From a virus: a stretch of 58,527 nucleotides of DNA. The position numbers and the translations under genes were made by a program. Positions 43,442 through 50,614 of the stretch are shown here, piece after piece. Below the pieces are notes generated by a model. It ran no database searches, had not been told where the DNA came from, and worked only from the letters and a program-made list of their open reading frames with translations. Within the stretch, counting starts at the first letter, position 1. Every line of letters starts with the position of its first letter. The stretch is from positions 1 to 58,527 of IMG/VR virus record IMGVR_UViG_3300021961_000112. One strand, given 5' to 3'.

Positions 43442-43723
43442 TCAAAATTTCACAGAATCCTGATAGATTTCCATACCCTTACGGAGACGAATTGCTTCAT
43501 CAATCATCTCACCAACCTGTTCGTAAATGTAGGAAGAACCACCTACATCAGCGAGCACATCTTGAGTGAAAAGTGTAGAGAAATAGTCCTCTTGATTAGT
43601 TTCCTCATTGAACTCAAAGACATCGTGTTGAGTGAATACAAACGCAGCACAGGGAGCGTTCTCACCTTGACTCTCAATCATACGGTTGATAGAGTCACGA
43701 AGTTCAGAAAGTGTGCGGAACAT
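43442..43723 (-). CDS. Conserved cyanophage hypothetical protein
   Basis: This 93-residue acidic protein begins MFRTLSELRDSINRMIESQG and contains GGSSYIYEQVGEMIDEAIRL, a small two-part alpha/beta protein type seen in cyanomyovirus early regions. It starts shortly after the stop of its 48-residue neighbour. No enzymatic motif visible. Confidence 0.75.
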   Translation of the reverse strand: MFRTLSELRDSINRMIESQGENAPCAAFVFTQHDVFEFNEETNQEDYFSTLFTQDVLADVGGSSYIYEQVGEMIDEAIRLRKGMEIYQDSVKF

Positions 43724-43725
43724 AA

Positions 43726-43872
43726 TCAGTTTTTGTTGCGAGGGTTAATGTCAATCAGTCGGTCAAGTGCATCACCAAGAGTAGAGCGAACTTGCTCATC
43801 TTTCAGTGACACAAACTCATACGCTTCGTAGAGTTTGATGTAAAGATCATCCCATTGAGTTTGTGTCATCAT
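43726..43872 (-). CDS. Small helical protein MMTQTQWDDLYIK
   Basis: The frame encodes 48 residues (MMTQTQWDDLYIKLYEAYEF, then VSLKDEQVRSTLGDALDRLI), probably two helices. The start can be either of two adjacent ATG codons (43872 or 43869). It overlaps the upstream membrane protein gene by 1 nt. Function unknown. Confidence 0.68.
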   Translation of the reverse strand: MMTQTQWDDLYIKLYEAYEFVSLKDEQVRSTLGDALDRLIDINPRNKN

Positions 43873-44201
43873 CAAGCGAAAGTGTATTGGAAGAACAGAG
43901 CATCAACCAAGCGATTGCTATTCAGTTTCACCCAACGATAAACTTTGGGAGTAGCAATCACAATCGCAGCGATGAAGTCAATTACATTCACAACAAAGCG
44001 AATGAGATTAACTTGCGTTGCTTCACCATTGTCATCCCACCACAGTTGAAATGCAGTCCAAACATAGGAGAACACACCAACTACAATGGCATAAGCAGTG
44101 GCAGAAAACTCAACTACATTATCACAAAACTTCACATAATCAAACTCTTGGATTTTCTTTACCATTGCGTCCACAGGAGGAAAAGAATTAGTCAGTTGCA
44201 T
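43872..44201 (-). CDS. Small membrane protein with two to three helices
   Basis: This 109-residue protein has hydrophobic stretches at about 34-55 (ATAYAIVVGVFSYVWTAFQL) and 68-88 (FVVNVIDFIAAIVIATPKVY). The loop between them is acidic. It is the first gene of cassette 6. It may alter the host membrane; no known family. Confidence 0.72.
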   Translation of the reverse strand: MQLTNSFPPVDAMVKKIQEFDYVKFCDNVVEFSATAYAIVVGVFSYVWTAFQLWWDDNGEATQVNLIRFVVNVIDFIAAIVIATPKVYRWVKLNSNRLVDALFFQYTFA

Positions 44202-44254
44202 TGTTGTAGAGAATAGAGAACTGGTGGATCAGGTCCGTCCCTCACCACCCATAT

Positions 44255-44312
44255 ACAATACCACACTTTGGGGTCTGTGCTCATTTAGTGTGCCACTACT
44301 ACAAGTGGCACA
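44255..44312 (-). promoter_or_regulatory. Promoter cassette 6 (type A inverted repeat)
   Basis: TGTGCCAC-N8-GTGGCACA (44289-44312) is followed by a 28-nt spacer with TGAGCAC at the -35 position and the -10 box TATTGT (44255-44260). The leader is purine-rich (GGGTGGTGAGGGACGG). Confidence 0.78.
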
Positions 44313-44330
44313 TCTCAACACTAGACTCAC

Positions 44331-44723
44331 TCACAGTTGCGCTTCAATTAGTTTAGAAAGGTCATTGAAAGTATAACCTGAATCGTTCAGTTCTGCAAGT
44401 CCCTCATTATAAAACCAAGGGTCTTCATCATCTTCTTCAACATCAATTTTCACCACAAGACAATTAAGACTAAGACCTGCCCAATCCATTACTGATTCAG
44501 GCAGAAACTCACTCTGGTCATCAAAATACCAATAGTCCATTGGTTGAAGATTAGTTTCTTCATTACCTCGGAACTCCCACTCAGTATTGGTTTCCTTTGC
44601 ATAAATGTCGCAAAGAACACCAAGACAACAATAACCACTCACACTGCGGAGTTTCTCACTGCCTTGCTCGTATTCACCAGAACGCAGAGCATCAATCCAC
44701 TTTTGCTTAACTTCGGGATTCAT
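44331..44723 (-). CDS. Widespread phage protein (GYCCLGVLCD family)
   Basis: The reading from ATG 44723 gives 130 residues. It has the well-known pattern MNPEVKQKWIDALRSGEYEQ, GYCCLGVLCDIYAK, FLPESVMDWAGL and LAELNDSGYTFNDLSKLIEA. Proteins of this type are common in phages of many hosts, and their function is not established. The start at 44723 follows the stop of the upstream gene by 1 nt (TAAAATG), which favours it over upstream in-frame ATG codons. Confidence 0.85.
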   Translation of the reverse strand: MNPEVKQKWIDALRSGEYEQGSEKLRSVSGYCCLGVLCDIYAKETNTEWEFRGNEETNLQPMDYWYFDDQSEFLPESVMDWAGLSLNCLVVKIDVEEDDEDPWFYNEGLAELNDSGYTFNDLSKLIEAQL

Positions 44724-44724
44724 T

Positions 44725-44913
44725 TTAGTTTTCAACATCATTTACATCCTCAAACCAAGTGTCAAGTGAATTAAAGATTTCGGTCACGATGCTATCAGTA
44801 ATAGCATCAATGTGTGGTTCTGGATTATGCTTGAAAGCACGGTTGTATCCGAACCTAACACCTTCCTCGATTGCCATTTCTAATACAGCACGGAATCTAG
44901 GTTTCATAGTCAT
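44725..44913 (-). CDS. Small conserved cyanophage protein MKPRFRAVLEM
   Basis: The 62-residue reading from ATG 44913 (TGATG overlap with the gene upstream) contains MKPRFRAVLEMAIEEGVRFG, then YNRAFKHNPEPH, a pattern that I know from cyanomyoviruses. It is helical and ends in an acidic tail. The true start could be the internal MKPRF. Confidence 0.78.
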   Translation of the reverse strand: MTMKPRFRAVLEMAIEEGVRFGYNRAFKHNPEPHIDAITDSIVTEIFNSLDTWFEDVNDVEN

Positions 44914-45119
44914 CAATTCACAGCAAGGACAAGATTAGCAACTCGGTTTTCAGGAACAAACTCTTGGAGTTTATCGTAAATCTTTTGGAATTGATTTCCA
45001 AGATTCATGTAATAAGCAGCAAGATGTTTATCATCTGCATCATAGAGAGCATTTTCTTTCTCTTCAAGTGTAGAGATAATGTCCAGCAACTCACCAGAGG
45101 TAAAAGAAACTTGCGTCAT
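44913..45119 (-). CDS. Small helical hypothetical protein
   Basis: This 68-residue protein (MTQVSFTSGELLDIISTLEE) is a likely helical hairpin with a Leu-rich second helix. It is coupled to its neighbours by a TGATG junction downstream and a 4-nt overlap upstream. Function unknown. Confidence 0.74.
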   Translation of the reverse strand: MTQVSFTSGELLDIISTLEEKENALYDADDKHLAAYYMNLGNQFQKIYDKLQEFVPENRVANLVLAVN

Positions 45120-45322
45120 TGTGCAGAATTAGGAATAGAAACTGTGTATTCTTTTAGAACATCAAATGAAGGTGAGAATTGAACATAGTTCCAATCATTT
45201 TCATCCTCGCCCTCTTGGTAGCAATGAATAATGCCATCAAGATCTTGTTTTACATAACAACCATCATAATCTTCATCATCAAAGACATAACCTTCGGAAA
45301 TAAGTGTTTCAGCAAAAGTCAT
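45116..45322 (-). CDS. Small acidic hypothetical protein
   Basis: This 68-residue protein begins MTFAETLISEGYVFDDEDYD and is rich in Asp, Glu and Tyr, giving a beta-rich acidic domain. It overlaps both neighbours by 4 nt (ATGA). Acidic DNA-mimic function is conceivable but only from composition. Confidence 0.74.
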   Translation of the reverse strand: MTFAETLISEGYVFDDEDYDGCYVKQDLDGIIHCYQEGEDENDWNYVQFSPSFDVLKEYTVSIPNSAQ

Positions 45323-45513
45323 TTGATGTCGAAAATGTCAAAGATTTCAAATTGAGTTTGAGTGAAGAGGGTATCTTCAGGGGGATAGTTATGAACCTCA
45401 CTTTGAAGATCTTTATACACATAAAGCATATCACGAAGAGCAGTGAGTTGCTTTTCGTTGAGCAATTCTTCAGTCATCAGAACTTTATTGAGCATTGTGT
45501 TGGTGTTGTTCAT
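45319..45513 (-). CDS. Small helical hypothetical protein
   Basis: This 64-residue protein (MNNTNTMLNKVLMTEELLNE) is helical with an acidic C-terminus (FEIFDIFDIK). The start could also be the internal MLNKVL. It is separated from the gene upstream by 3 nt and overlaps the one downstream by ATGA. Confidence 0.7.
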   Translation of the reverse strand: MNNTNTMLNKVLMTEELLNEKQLTALRDMLYVYKDLQSEVHNYPPEDTLFTQTQFEIFDIFDIK

Positions 45514-45516
45514 TAT

Positions 45517-45684
45517 TCAGTAATCACTCCCATCATTTTCACACTTTTGAATCCAATAAGCATAAGCAGGAAAGTTCATTGGATGGTCTTGCTTTCTTTG
45601 ATACCAACCAAAAGCATTGTTCACTCGGTTCTCAGGAACAAGCAAATAAGGAATGTCGTGTGGAATGTGTGGAACGTAAGTCAT
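45517..45684 (-). CDS. Small hypothetical protein MTYVPHIPHDIPYLL
   Basis: The reading from ATG 45684 gives 55 residues. It is preferred because a GAGG ribosome site lies 8 nt upstream and because earlier in-frame ATG codons lie within or beside the -10 box of cassette 7. The sequence is aromatic and proline-rich (PHIPHDIPYLLVPENRVNNA). Function unknown. Confidence 0.7.
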   Translation of the reverse strand: MTYVPHIPHDIPYLLVPENRVNNAFGWYQRKQDHPMNFPAYAYWIQKCENDGSDY

Positions 45685-45708
45685 TGGGTCTTCCTCAACC
45701 ATAGAACT

Positions 45709-45766
45709 ACTATACCACAACCAGGGCACTGTGCTCTTTTACTGTGCCACCAGTACAAGTGGCACA
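45709..45766 (-). promoter_or_regulatory. Promoter cassette 7 (type A inverted repeat)
   Basis: TGTGCCAC-N8-GTGGCACA (45743-45766) is followed by a 28-nt spacer with AGAGCAC at the -35 position and the -10 box TATAGT (45709-45714). It drives the run of six coupled small genes to its left. Confidence 0.8.
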
Positions 45767-45780
45767 GTCTCAACTGAAAC

Positions 45781-45945
45781 TCAACTAAGATTGCTTATAT
45801 ATTTCTTCAGCAGATGTTTTCCCTTCTCTGATTCAAATTTACTTTCAAAGAGTTCCATAAGTTCTAATACTAGATCAGCATAAACAACTGGAACTCTAAT
45901 GTGCTTTGTTTCACCTGAATTAGGAAACTTTTTTGTGAAAGGCAT
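45781..45945 (-). CDS. Small helical protein MPFTKKFPNSGETKHIRVPV
   Basis: The frame encodes 54 residues. A beta strand (TKHIRVPVVYADLV) is followed by an amphipathic helix (LELMELFESKFESEK). The pattern resembles small ribbon-helix-helix or anti-repressor-like proteins, but the match is too weak to name. It follows the helicase gene by 26 nt and lies just before cassette 7. Confidence 0.65.
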   Translation of the reverse strand: MPFTKKFPNSGETKHIRVPVVYADLVLELMELFESKFESEKGKHLLKKYISNLS

Positions 45946-45971
45946 TATATTCAATTAAAGAGTATAGTGAT

Positions 45972-47207
45972 TTATGCAGCAAGCACCTCTCCTTTCACAA
46001 AGATGGTATCAATCACATTTTGAAGTTGTCGGGCAATCTTATCACCATAGTTGTTGTTGACAGGAATAGTAATCGTACCAAAGGGTTTCTTATAGAAAGC
46101 AAATTGTCCGGGTTTCATAGTTCCATCCTGGAGTGCTTTACGATCATCTTTATGAACGCGAATAATTCTACCCACAGTCTGTGCCATTTCAATCAAAGGA
46201 AGATTGCGAAGCATAATACAATGCGTCAGACCGTGAATACTAATACCCTCACTCATAATAGAATAATGAAACACAATGAACTTCTTGTCTGGGTCAGCAC
46301 CAAACTCATTCATCGTATCAAAGAATACCTCACGGGATACTTTCTTCTTATCAATGTATGCACCGTGTTTAGAAGTGATGTGCATAATGGTATAACCCAT
46401 CTCATTGAGTTGTTGAAGCAAATCACTCTCAGTAAACATTGCCCAGATTACTTTGGTGCTAGGTGCAGCAACAAGAACTTTAGGAGCATCACAATCAGAA
46501 ATCTGAGAGAGAATACCTACAATGTTCTCTGCATCTACAAAAGGAGCATTTTCCTTAGTGCGGATGGTCTCTGCTTCATAAGGCACAACCCGAGGAGGAA
46601 TGATACTACCTGCCTCAATCAGTTCTTTTGCAGGAATACTGATGATGTTGTTGCCATACACATCAGTATTGTTCATCGACTCCTTGCTGTTATTGAACTT
46701 CGGAGTTGCAGTGAAAAAATAGGCATTATCTGCAACTGCTGAAGTGTGAGCAATACCCACAAAGTTAGAAGGTTTCACACAGTGATGCGCTTCATCAAAG
46801 AAAACTACATCAATGTTAATATCTGCTTCATTTACCCGATGAATAGAATTGTAAGTGGTGAAGATAATATGATGCTTACCACTTCCGATTGCAGTATCAT
46901 TGTACTCTGCAATCACTGAAGGACGTGTAGAGGATTGATGAGTAGTTTCTCCACTATGAACGTGCATATAAGAAACATTATGACCCTTAAGGTATTCTTC
47001 AAACTCAGAACAGAGTTGATTTGCAAGAAGAATACGAGGAGCAACTACAACAAACGTCATTGGTTCTTTTGCATTAAGAATCCTCTGACGCGTATCCTCC
47101 ATCATCACTACTGTTTTACCTGCACCAGTAGGAAGATAACAAGTTCCCTTAATTGCTTTTTGAATAGCATTAAGAGCACGTTGCTGGTAGGGATAGAGTT
47201 GCATCAT
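45972..47207 (-). CDS. Superfamily II DNA/RNA helicase (DEAH type)
   Basis: The reading from ATG 47207 gives 411 residues. It has motif I PTGAGKTVVMM near residue 26, motif Ia VVVAPRILLANQL, motif II DVVFFDEAHH near 133, motif III YFFTATP near 160, and motifs V/VI in FHYSIMSEGISIHGLTH and MAQTVGRIIRVHKDDRK. The order is that of the UvsW/RecG-like or restriction-subunit-like SF2 helicases. At 411 residues it is shorter than T4 UvsW (503) and lacks its N-terminal wedge domain, so it may be a second cyanophage helicase. It is the only gene of cassette 8 apart from the 54-residue gene. Confidence 0.9.
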   Translation of the reverse strand: MMQLYPYQQRALNAIQKAIKGTCYLPTGAGKTVVMMEDTRQRILNAKEPMTFVVVAPRILLANQLCSEFEEYLKGHNVSYMHVHSGETTHQSSTRPSVIAEYNDTAIGSGKHHIIFTTYNSIHRVNEADINIDVVFFDEAHHCVKPSNFVGIAHTSAVADNAYFFTATPKFNNSKESMNNTDVYGNNIISIPAKELIEAGSIIPPRVVPYEAETIRTKENAPFVDAENIVGILSQISDCDAPKVLVAAPSTKVIWAMFTESDLLQQLNEMGYTIMHITSKHGAYIDKKKVSREVFFDTMNEFGADPDKKFIVFHYSIMSEGISIHGLTHCIMLRNLPLIEMAQTVGRIIRVHKDDRKALQDGTMKPGQFAFYKKPFGTITIPVNNNYGDKIARQLQNVIDTIFVKGEVLAA

Positions 47208-47227
47208 CAATCAATTTGTATTCATAC

Positions 47228-47284
47228 AGTATAGCACCCCTCCCGTGAGTTTGGGAGAGATGCTGGACGGTTCCACAAGTGTCC
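47228..47284 (-). promoter_or_regulatory. Promoter cassette 8 (type B repeat)
   Basis: GGACGGTTCCACAAGTGTCC (47265-47284) is followed by a 31-nt spacer and the -10 box TGC-TATACT (47228-47233). The arms GGAC/GTCC are shorter than in type A. The same 20-nt sequence recurs, with two-base changes, in cassettes 9 and 14. Confidence 0.75.
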
Positions 47285-47285
47285 C

Positions 47286-47591
47286 TTAGAACACAATAGG
47301 GTCTAGAGTAGGTTCTTTGAATACCTTAGAAGTTTCTACACTATTCCTATCAACCTCAACAAAGGTATTATACTTACTTTCTTCTACCTTGTCAACTACT
47401 TCATCAAAGATGATTAGATTGATACAAGCATTCTTTGCATCTTTGAGAGTCTTTGTAACGTGTTGAGGAGTATCTACAACATCAGCAACAATCCACTTTG
47501 ATGCAGTTGCTTTACGAATAAAACCAACTGTATTAGAATCCTTCTGGACTTCGTAGATACCAACAGACAAACGGGTGAAGTTGATGGTCAT
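47286..47591 (-). CDS. Hypothetical protein MTINFTRLSVGIYEV
   Basis: This 101-residue protein starts with a beta-rich domain (FTRLSVGIYEVQKDSNTVGF, IRKATASKWIVADV) followed by a helix with paired acidic residues. It resembles small phage proteins of unknown role that bind a partner through a beta sheet. It lies 1 nt upstream of the cassette 8 repeat, and 2 nt separate it from the gene to its right. Confidence 0.74.
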   Translation of the reverse strand: MTINFTRLSVGIYEVQKDSNTVGFIRKATASKWIVADVVDTPQHVTKTLKDAKNACINLIIFDEVVDKVEESKYNTFVEVDRNSVETSKVFKEPTLDPIVF

Positions 47592-47593
47592 AA

Positions 47594-47776
47594 TCAGTTA
47601 GCGTAATCAATCAACAGTTGTTCAAGTGTGTGGAGTGTCTTTACATTCCAGTTCTCTTTATCACCAAAAGGAGGATACAGTTTACTATACCAAACACCAT
47701 AACGTTCTGGATTTAACTCTTGCAACTTCTCAAGAGTTTGTGCAATTAAAACGTTAATTTGTTGGGTGTAAGTCAT
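47594..47776 (-). CDS. Small helical hypothetical protein
   Basis: The 60-residue reading from ATG 47776 (MTYTQQINVLIAQTLEKLQE, then LNPERYGVWYSKLYPPFG) is chosen because the earlier in-frame initiator would be TTG. It is a soluble protein with one long helix. It lies 6 nt downstream of its neighbour. Function unknown. Confidence 0.7.
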   Translation of the reverse strand: MTYTQQINVLIAQTLEKLQELNPERYGVWYSKLYPPFGDKENWNVKTLHTLEQLLIDYAN

Positions 47777-47782
47777 AACCAA

Positions 47783-48034
47783 TCAAACAGCAACAGAGAA
47801 CTCAGGAAGGATGCAGAAAGAATTGCACCAACTACGAACCCATTGAAGAGTATCAGCATAGCAACGAGGTTCAGACATTACTATACCTACATCCTTACGA
47901 GGATTGTAAGCAACAGCAACGTATCTGTAGCAATCAGGAGATTCCTCAATCTCTTGAATCCACATCTGATTCACATTACCTTCAATCCAATCCCAACGGG
48001 AAGTAGTGTAATAGAATACCTCAGAAACAATCAT
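47783..48034 (-). CDS. Small hypothetical protein rich in Trp and Cys
   Basis: This 83-residue protein (MIVSEVFYYTTSRWDWIEGN, then CYADTLQWVRSWCNSFCILP) contains six Trp/Cys-type residues in the last third. It is coupled to the upstream gene by TGATG. The function is not recognised. Confidence 0.72.
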   Translation of the reverse strand: MIVSEVFYYTTSRWDWIEGNVNQMWIQEIEESPDCYRYVAVAYNPRKDVGIVMSEPRCYADTLQWVRSWCNSFCILPEFSVAV

Positions 48035-48183
48035 CAGACTTCATCCCTCATTTCAGAAAGTTTTTCATACAGTGCAGGTACATCTGTACCTACAATTTCA
48101 CTCACTTCGTCCCAATCATCGTGAAACTCAATAAGTGCAAGAATTGCATCTAATTCTTCAAAAGACAGTGAAGTTGGGGTCAT
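48034..48183 (-). CDS. Small acidic protein MTPTSLSFEELDAIL
   Basis: The frame encodes 49 residues (MTPTSLSFEELDAILALIEF, HDDWDEVSEIVGTD), an acidic helical protein. A good ribosome site (AAAGGAA) lies before the ATG, 22 nt after the -10 box of cassette 9. The next gene starts on the stop of this one. Confidence 0.72.
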   Translation of the reverse strand: MTPTSLSFEELDAILALIEFHDDWDEVSEIVGTDVPALYEKLSEMRDEV

Positions 48184-48204
48184 TTCCTTTGCTTGTGTCT
48201 CTGT

Positions 48205-48261
48205 ATTATAGGGGATAAAAGGGCACTGTGGGGGGTGTTATGGACGGTTCCGCAAGTGTCC
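48205..48261 (-). promoter_or_regulatory. Promoter cassette 9 (type B repeat)
   Basis: GGACGGTTCCGCAAGTGTCC (48242-48261) is followed by a 31-nt spacer and an exact TATAAT (48205-48210). The leader to the next ATG is about 22 nt and contains a ribosome site. The repeat lies flush against the stop of the 129-residue gene on its right. Confidence 0.8.
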
Positions 48262-48651
48262 TCAGGCGTATAGATGTGCTCCTGCCCAATCAGCACGTTT
48301 ATACATTTCTTCCTTTGACTTATCATCAAGGAGATTGTAACGAATACCTTTTGCTGGACCCTTCCAAGATGCTGCCTTATACACATCGGCAGTATTCATA
48401 TCTACAAATGCGTGAGCACTTCTCTGTCCTTCTGGCGTTTGCATTATGATTCGTGCATACTTCCTACCTTTTTCAAAGTAGTATCTGTATAGACCTTCTC
48501 CTTCACATAGTTTATCAATCTGTTTTTGATGATACTCTACATTTTCACCAAGTTCAATTTTATTATGGTGCTGTTTAATTGAATAAGTTTGGAAATTAGT
48601 ACGAAGAACATCACAATACTGTTGGATTAGATCGAGGACTTGTTCTTTCAT
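48262..48651 (-). CDS. Conserved cyanophage protein (SWKGPAKGIRYNLLD)
   Basis: The reading from ATG 48651 (MKEQVLDLIQQYCDVLRTNF) gives 129 residues. The pattern ARIIMQTPEGQRSAHAFVDM, NTADVYKAASWKGPAKGIRY NLLD is one that I know from cyanomyoviruses. Earlier ATG codons (48669 and 48687) lie within about 6 nt of, or inside, the cassette 10 -10 box and would give a leaderless message. Soluble mixed alpha/beta protein; function unknown. Confidence 0.78.
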   Translation of the reverse strand: MKEQVLDLIQQYCDVLRTNFQTYSIKQHHNKIELGENVEYHQKQIDKLCEGEGLYRYYFEKGRKYARIIMQTPEGQRSAHAFVDMNTADVYKAASWKGPAKGIRYNLLDDKSKEEMYKRADWAGAHLYA

Positions 48652-48675
48652 AAGAGTGGTGTTGTTCATATCCCT

Positions 48676-48740
48676 ATTATAGGGCATCAGGTGAGTCTCT
48701 GAGAGGTGTTATGGACGGTGCTACGACTGGCACATGATGT
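48676..48740 (-). promoter_or_regulatory. Promoter cassette 10 (hybrid repeat)
   Basis: An exact TATAAT (48676-48681), preceded by GATGCCC, lies upstream of the 129-residue gene. The repeat region (48713-48733) reads GGACGGTGCTACGACTGGCA, whose left arm is of type B and right arm of type A. The repeat overlaps the last codons of the methyltransferase gene. Confidence 0.68.
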
Positions 48741-49803
48741 AATCTTCTATATTCATTTTTGGTCTCTTTGCTTCATCGGGAAGATGATTCCAAATACTTC
48801 TTCCAATCAAATCAAACCTAAGATTATAGGCACCGTTTGTTGATTCAAATGCTACTGAAGACCAATCAATAGTATTAATTATCTCATCAAGTAATTGTTT
48901 ATGATTTTGTATTACAATTCCATATCCTCTTCTATGGGGCAGTGATTCAAAATTATCATAAACTTTCATTGTTTCTTTACCGAAACAAGTCGAAGGAAGA
49001 TAATAGTCACAACTATACAAATGTTTCTTATTTCTAGTGCTTGATGGTGTTCCTCCATCAGACAAAGAATAAAGTTTAACAATATCAGTTAAGTCAATAT
49101 TATCTTCAGATACTTTATGGTGTTTAGACCAAATTTGAAAAACTACGTTTACTTTAACTTCCTTTCCTTTTGGATAATAAAAATCACTATCAATTACTTC
49201 TGAATATATTAAATTTAATCCTTTTACCCTAGATTTACAACTTCCTTTGCCGTTGCTATCAAATAATTTGGGTAGAATAAAACATACAAAATCAGAAAAC
49301 TCTGCTGCATAATTGATAAACTTTAGAGCAAGGTTTCCTCTTAATCCAAATGGAGGATTGCCAATACAGATATTTTTATTTCCATTAGGTTTCCATGCCA
49401 AAAAGTCAGATTGAATTATCCCATCACATCTTGGTTCAATATCAATTCCGATTCTTTTATTTGTAGGAAAAAGATTGTAAAAACTTCCATCTCCAGCAGA
49501 TGGTTCAATAATAGTATAGTCTTCAAAATTACAAAATGATGATATAATTTTGATTGCTTTATTGTAGCAATACTTTGCTGTCTCATTACAGGTAAAGAAT
49601 TGATCTTTGTCTTTCTCATTATACTGAGAATAGTCTATTTTAGTTCCAGATATACGACATAGATCAAAATAATACTGTGGTGGTACTTCTTTTTTCTCTA
49701 TCCATCTTTGAACTGTACCTTTGTGAACGTACAGTTCATTACAAATGACTGACATGCCATACTTATTATAGATGGGAAGAAAAAAGTCGTAGATATTATT
49801 CAT
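48721..49803 (-). CDS. HTH-containing DNA adenine methyltransferase
   Basis: The N-terminal 60 residues form an HTH-like domain (GMSVICNELYVHKGTVQRWI). The methyltransferase part has the S-adenosylmethionine motif EPSAGDGSF (about 100-108), the second acidic motif GIDIEP (about 119-124) and the catalytic NPPF (149-152), the signature of N6-adenine (or N4-cytosine) amino-methyltransferases. At 360 residues it is complete. The ATG overlaps the stop of the nuclease gene (ATGA). HTH-bearing methyltransferases in type II systems often repress their own operon, which fits the absence of a separate controller. The recognition sequence cannot be read. Confidence 0.85.
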   Translation of the reverse strand: MNNIYDFFLPIYNKYGMSVICNELYVHKGTVQRWIEKKEVPPQYYFDLCRISGTKIDYSQYNEKDKDQFFTCNETAKYCYNKAIKIISSFCNFEDYTIIEPSAGDGSFYNLFPTNKRIGIDIEPRCDGIIQSDFLAWKPNGNKNICIGNPPFGLRGNLALKFINYAAEFSDFVCFILPKLFDSNGKGSCKSRVKGLNLIYSEVIDSDFYYPKGKEVKVNVVFQIWSKHHKVSEDNIDLTDIVKLYSLSDGGTPSSTRNKKHLYSCDYYLPSTCFGKETMKVYDNFESLPHRRGYGIVIQNHKQLLDEIINTIDWSSVAFESTNGAYNLRFDLIGRSIWNHLPDEAKRPKMNIEDYIMCQS

Positions 49804-50408
49804 GCAAGTTTACTGAGAAGAAAGAAACCAAGAAGGTCATCATTAGGATTGTTAAAATCATACTTGAATGTTACTCCTTTGGCAATACCATTCTCAATGG
49901 ACCTCATACTAAAGTCAACCTTTGCTTTGCCATCTTCATTCTTACGGCAGTGACCGTTCTTACCAAACAAAGAAAGATCGATCATATCATTTGTCACTAC
50001 TTGATCGTAATTAACAATCGTAATATACATTACATCATTTGCATCATAGTCAATAAAGACCATCTTATCCCATTTGTCATCACAGAAGTAAACATTCTCA
50101 TGTTGCCAACCTTTTGCTACACCTTTGGAAACAGTGCGCCCAGAAGTTTTTACTTCAATGCGAAGTTTTTTACCATTATGAAGATACCAAAACAAATCAT
50201 AAACGCCATCATTGTTAGATGTATTAGAATCCTCGTCCCACTGAACTGGAATATCAGTATATTTCAAAAGAATATCACGAAAAAGTTCTTCTCCCCACTT
50301 ACCCTTATAATCTGTGGAAAGATTAACAACATCCGCAAACAAAGAACCAGACCAATAGGTTGCTTGTTTCTTGTAGTTTTCAGTCAGTTCAGTGACAAGT
50401 GATTTCAT
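49800..50408 (-). CDS. PD-(D/E)XK restriction endonuclease-like protein
   Basis: This 202-residue protein has the order of the PD-(D/E)XK fold: an N-terminal helix with KGKWGEELF (Glu near 40-41), then NNDGVYDLFWYL (Asp 67 or 71) and RIEVKTSGRT (Glu85-x-Lys87). This suits a Mg2+-dependent endonuclease. It is immediately upstream of, and overlaps, an amino-methyltransferase gene, the classic arrangement of a type II restriction-modification system. It could cut host or rival phage DNA while the methyltransferase protects the phage. Nuclease activity and specificity are inferred. Confidence 0.75.
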   Translation of the reverse strand: MKSLVTELTENYKKQATYWSGSLFADVVNLSTDYKGKWGEELFRDILLKYTDIPVQWDEDSNTSNNDGVYDLFWYLHNGKKLRIEVKTSGRTVSKGVAKGWQHENVYFCDDKWDKMVFIDYDANDVMYITIVNYDQVVTNDMIDLSLFGKNGHCRKNEDGKAKVDFSMRSIENGIAKGVTFKYDFNNPNDDLLGFFLLSKLA

Positions 50409-50533
50409 TACTTAACTTTTAATTTTAGTTTGAGTGCTTGCAATGCTTGTTTCCTTGCTTTGAGTTTCCCCTTGCAAGTTCCTTTTGTAGTCTTATCCTT
50501 TCCTGAATTGTGTTGCCAATTTGGAGTAGTCAT
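50408..50533 (-). CDS. 41-residue basic protein, first gene of the nuclease-methylase operon
   Basis: The frame encodes MTTPNWQHNSGKDKTTKGTC followed by a Lys/Leu-rich helix (KGKLKARKQALQALKLKLKV). The last codon overlaps the nuclease start (TAATG). It is not HTH-like, so it is not a typical controller protein. A nucleic-acid-binding or toxin-like peptide is possible from composition. It follows cassette 11 by 23 nt. Confidence 0.68.
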   Translation of the reverse strand: MTTPNWQHNSGKDKTTKGTCKGKLKARKQALQALKLKLKVK

Positions 50534-50555
50534 TGCCTTGATGTCTCATAAGACT

Positions 50556-50614
50556 ATAATAGGGCATCAGAGGGCACTGTGCGGGTCTGTAGGGACACTA
50601 GAAGAAGTGTCCCT
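50556..50614 (-). promoter_or_regulatory. Promoter cassette 11 of the nuclease-methylase operon
   Basis: AGGGACAC-N8-GTGTCCCT (50591-50614) is a perfect inverted repeat with 8-nt arms, followed by a 29-nt spacer and the -10 box TATTAT (50556-50561). This arm sequence (GGGACAC) is unlike the type A cassettes but corresponds to the GTGTCC half of type B. The whole repeat is translated as part of the 47-residue gene. Confidence 0.75.

Noticed and set aside
39480-45766. Type A inverted repeats as rho-independent terminators
   Set aside because: They are followed by GTAAA or CTAAAT and GC-rich sequence rather than a T-tract, and their distance to the -10 box is fixed.
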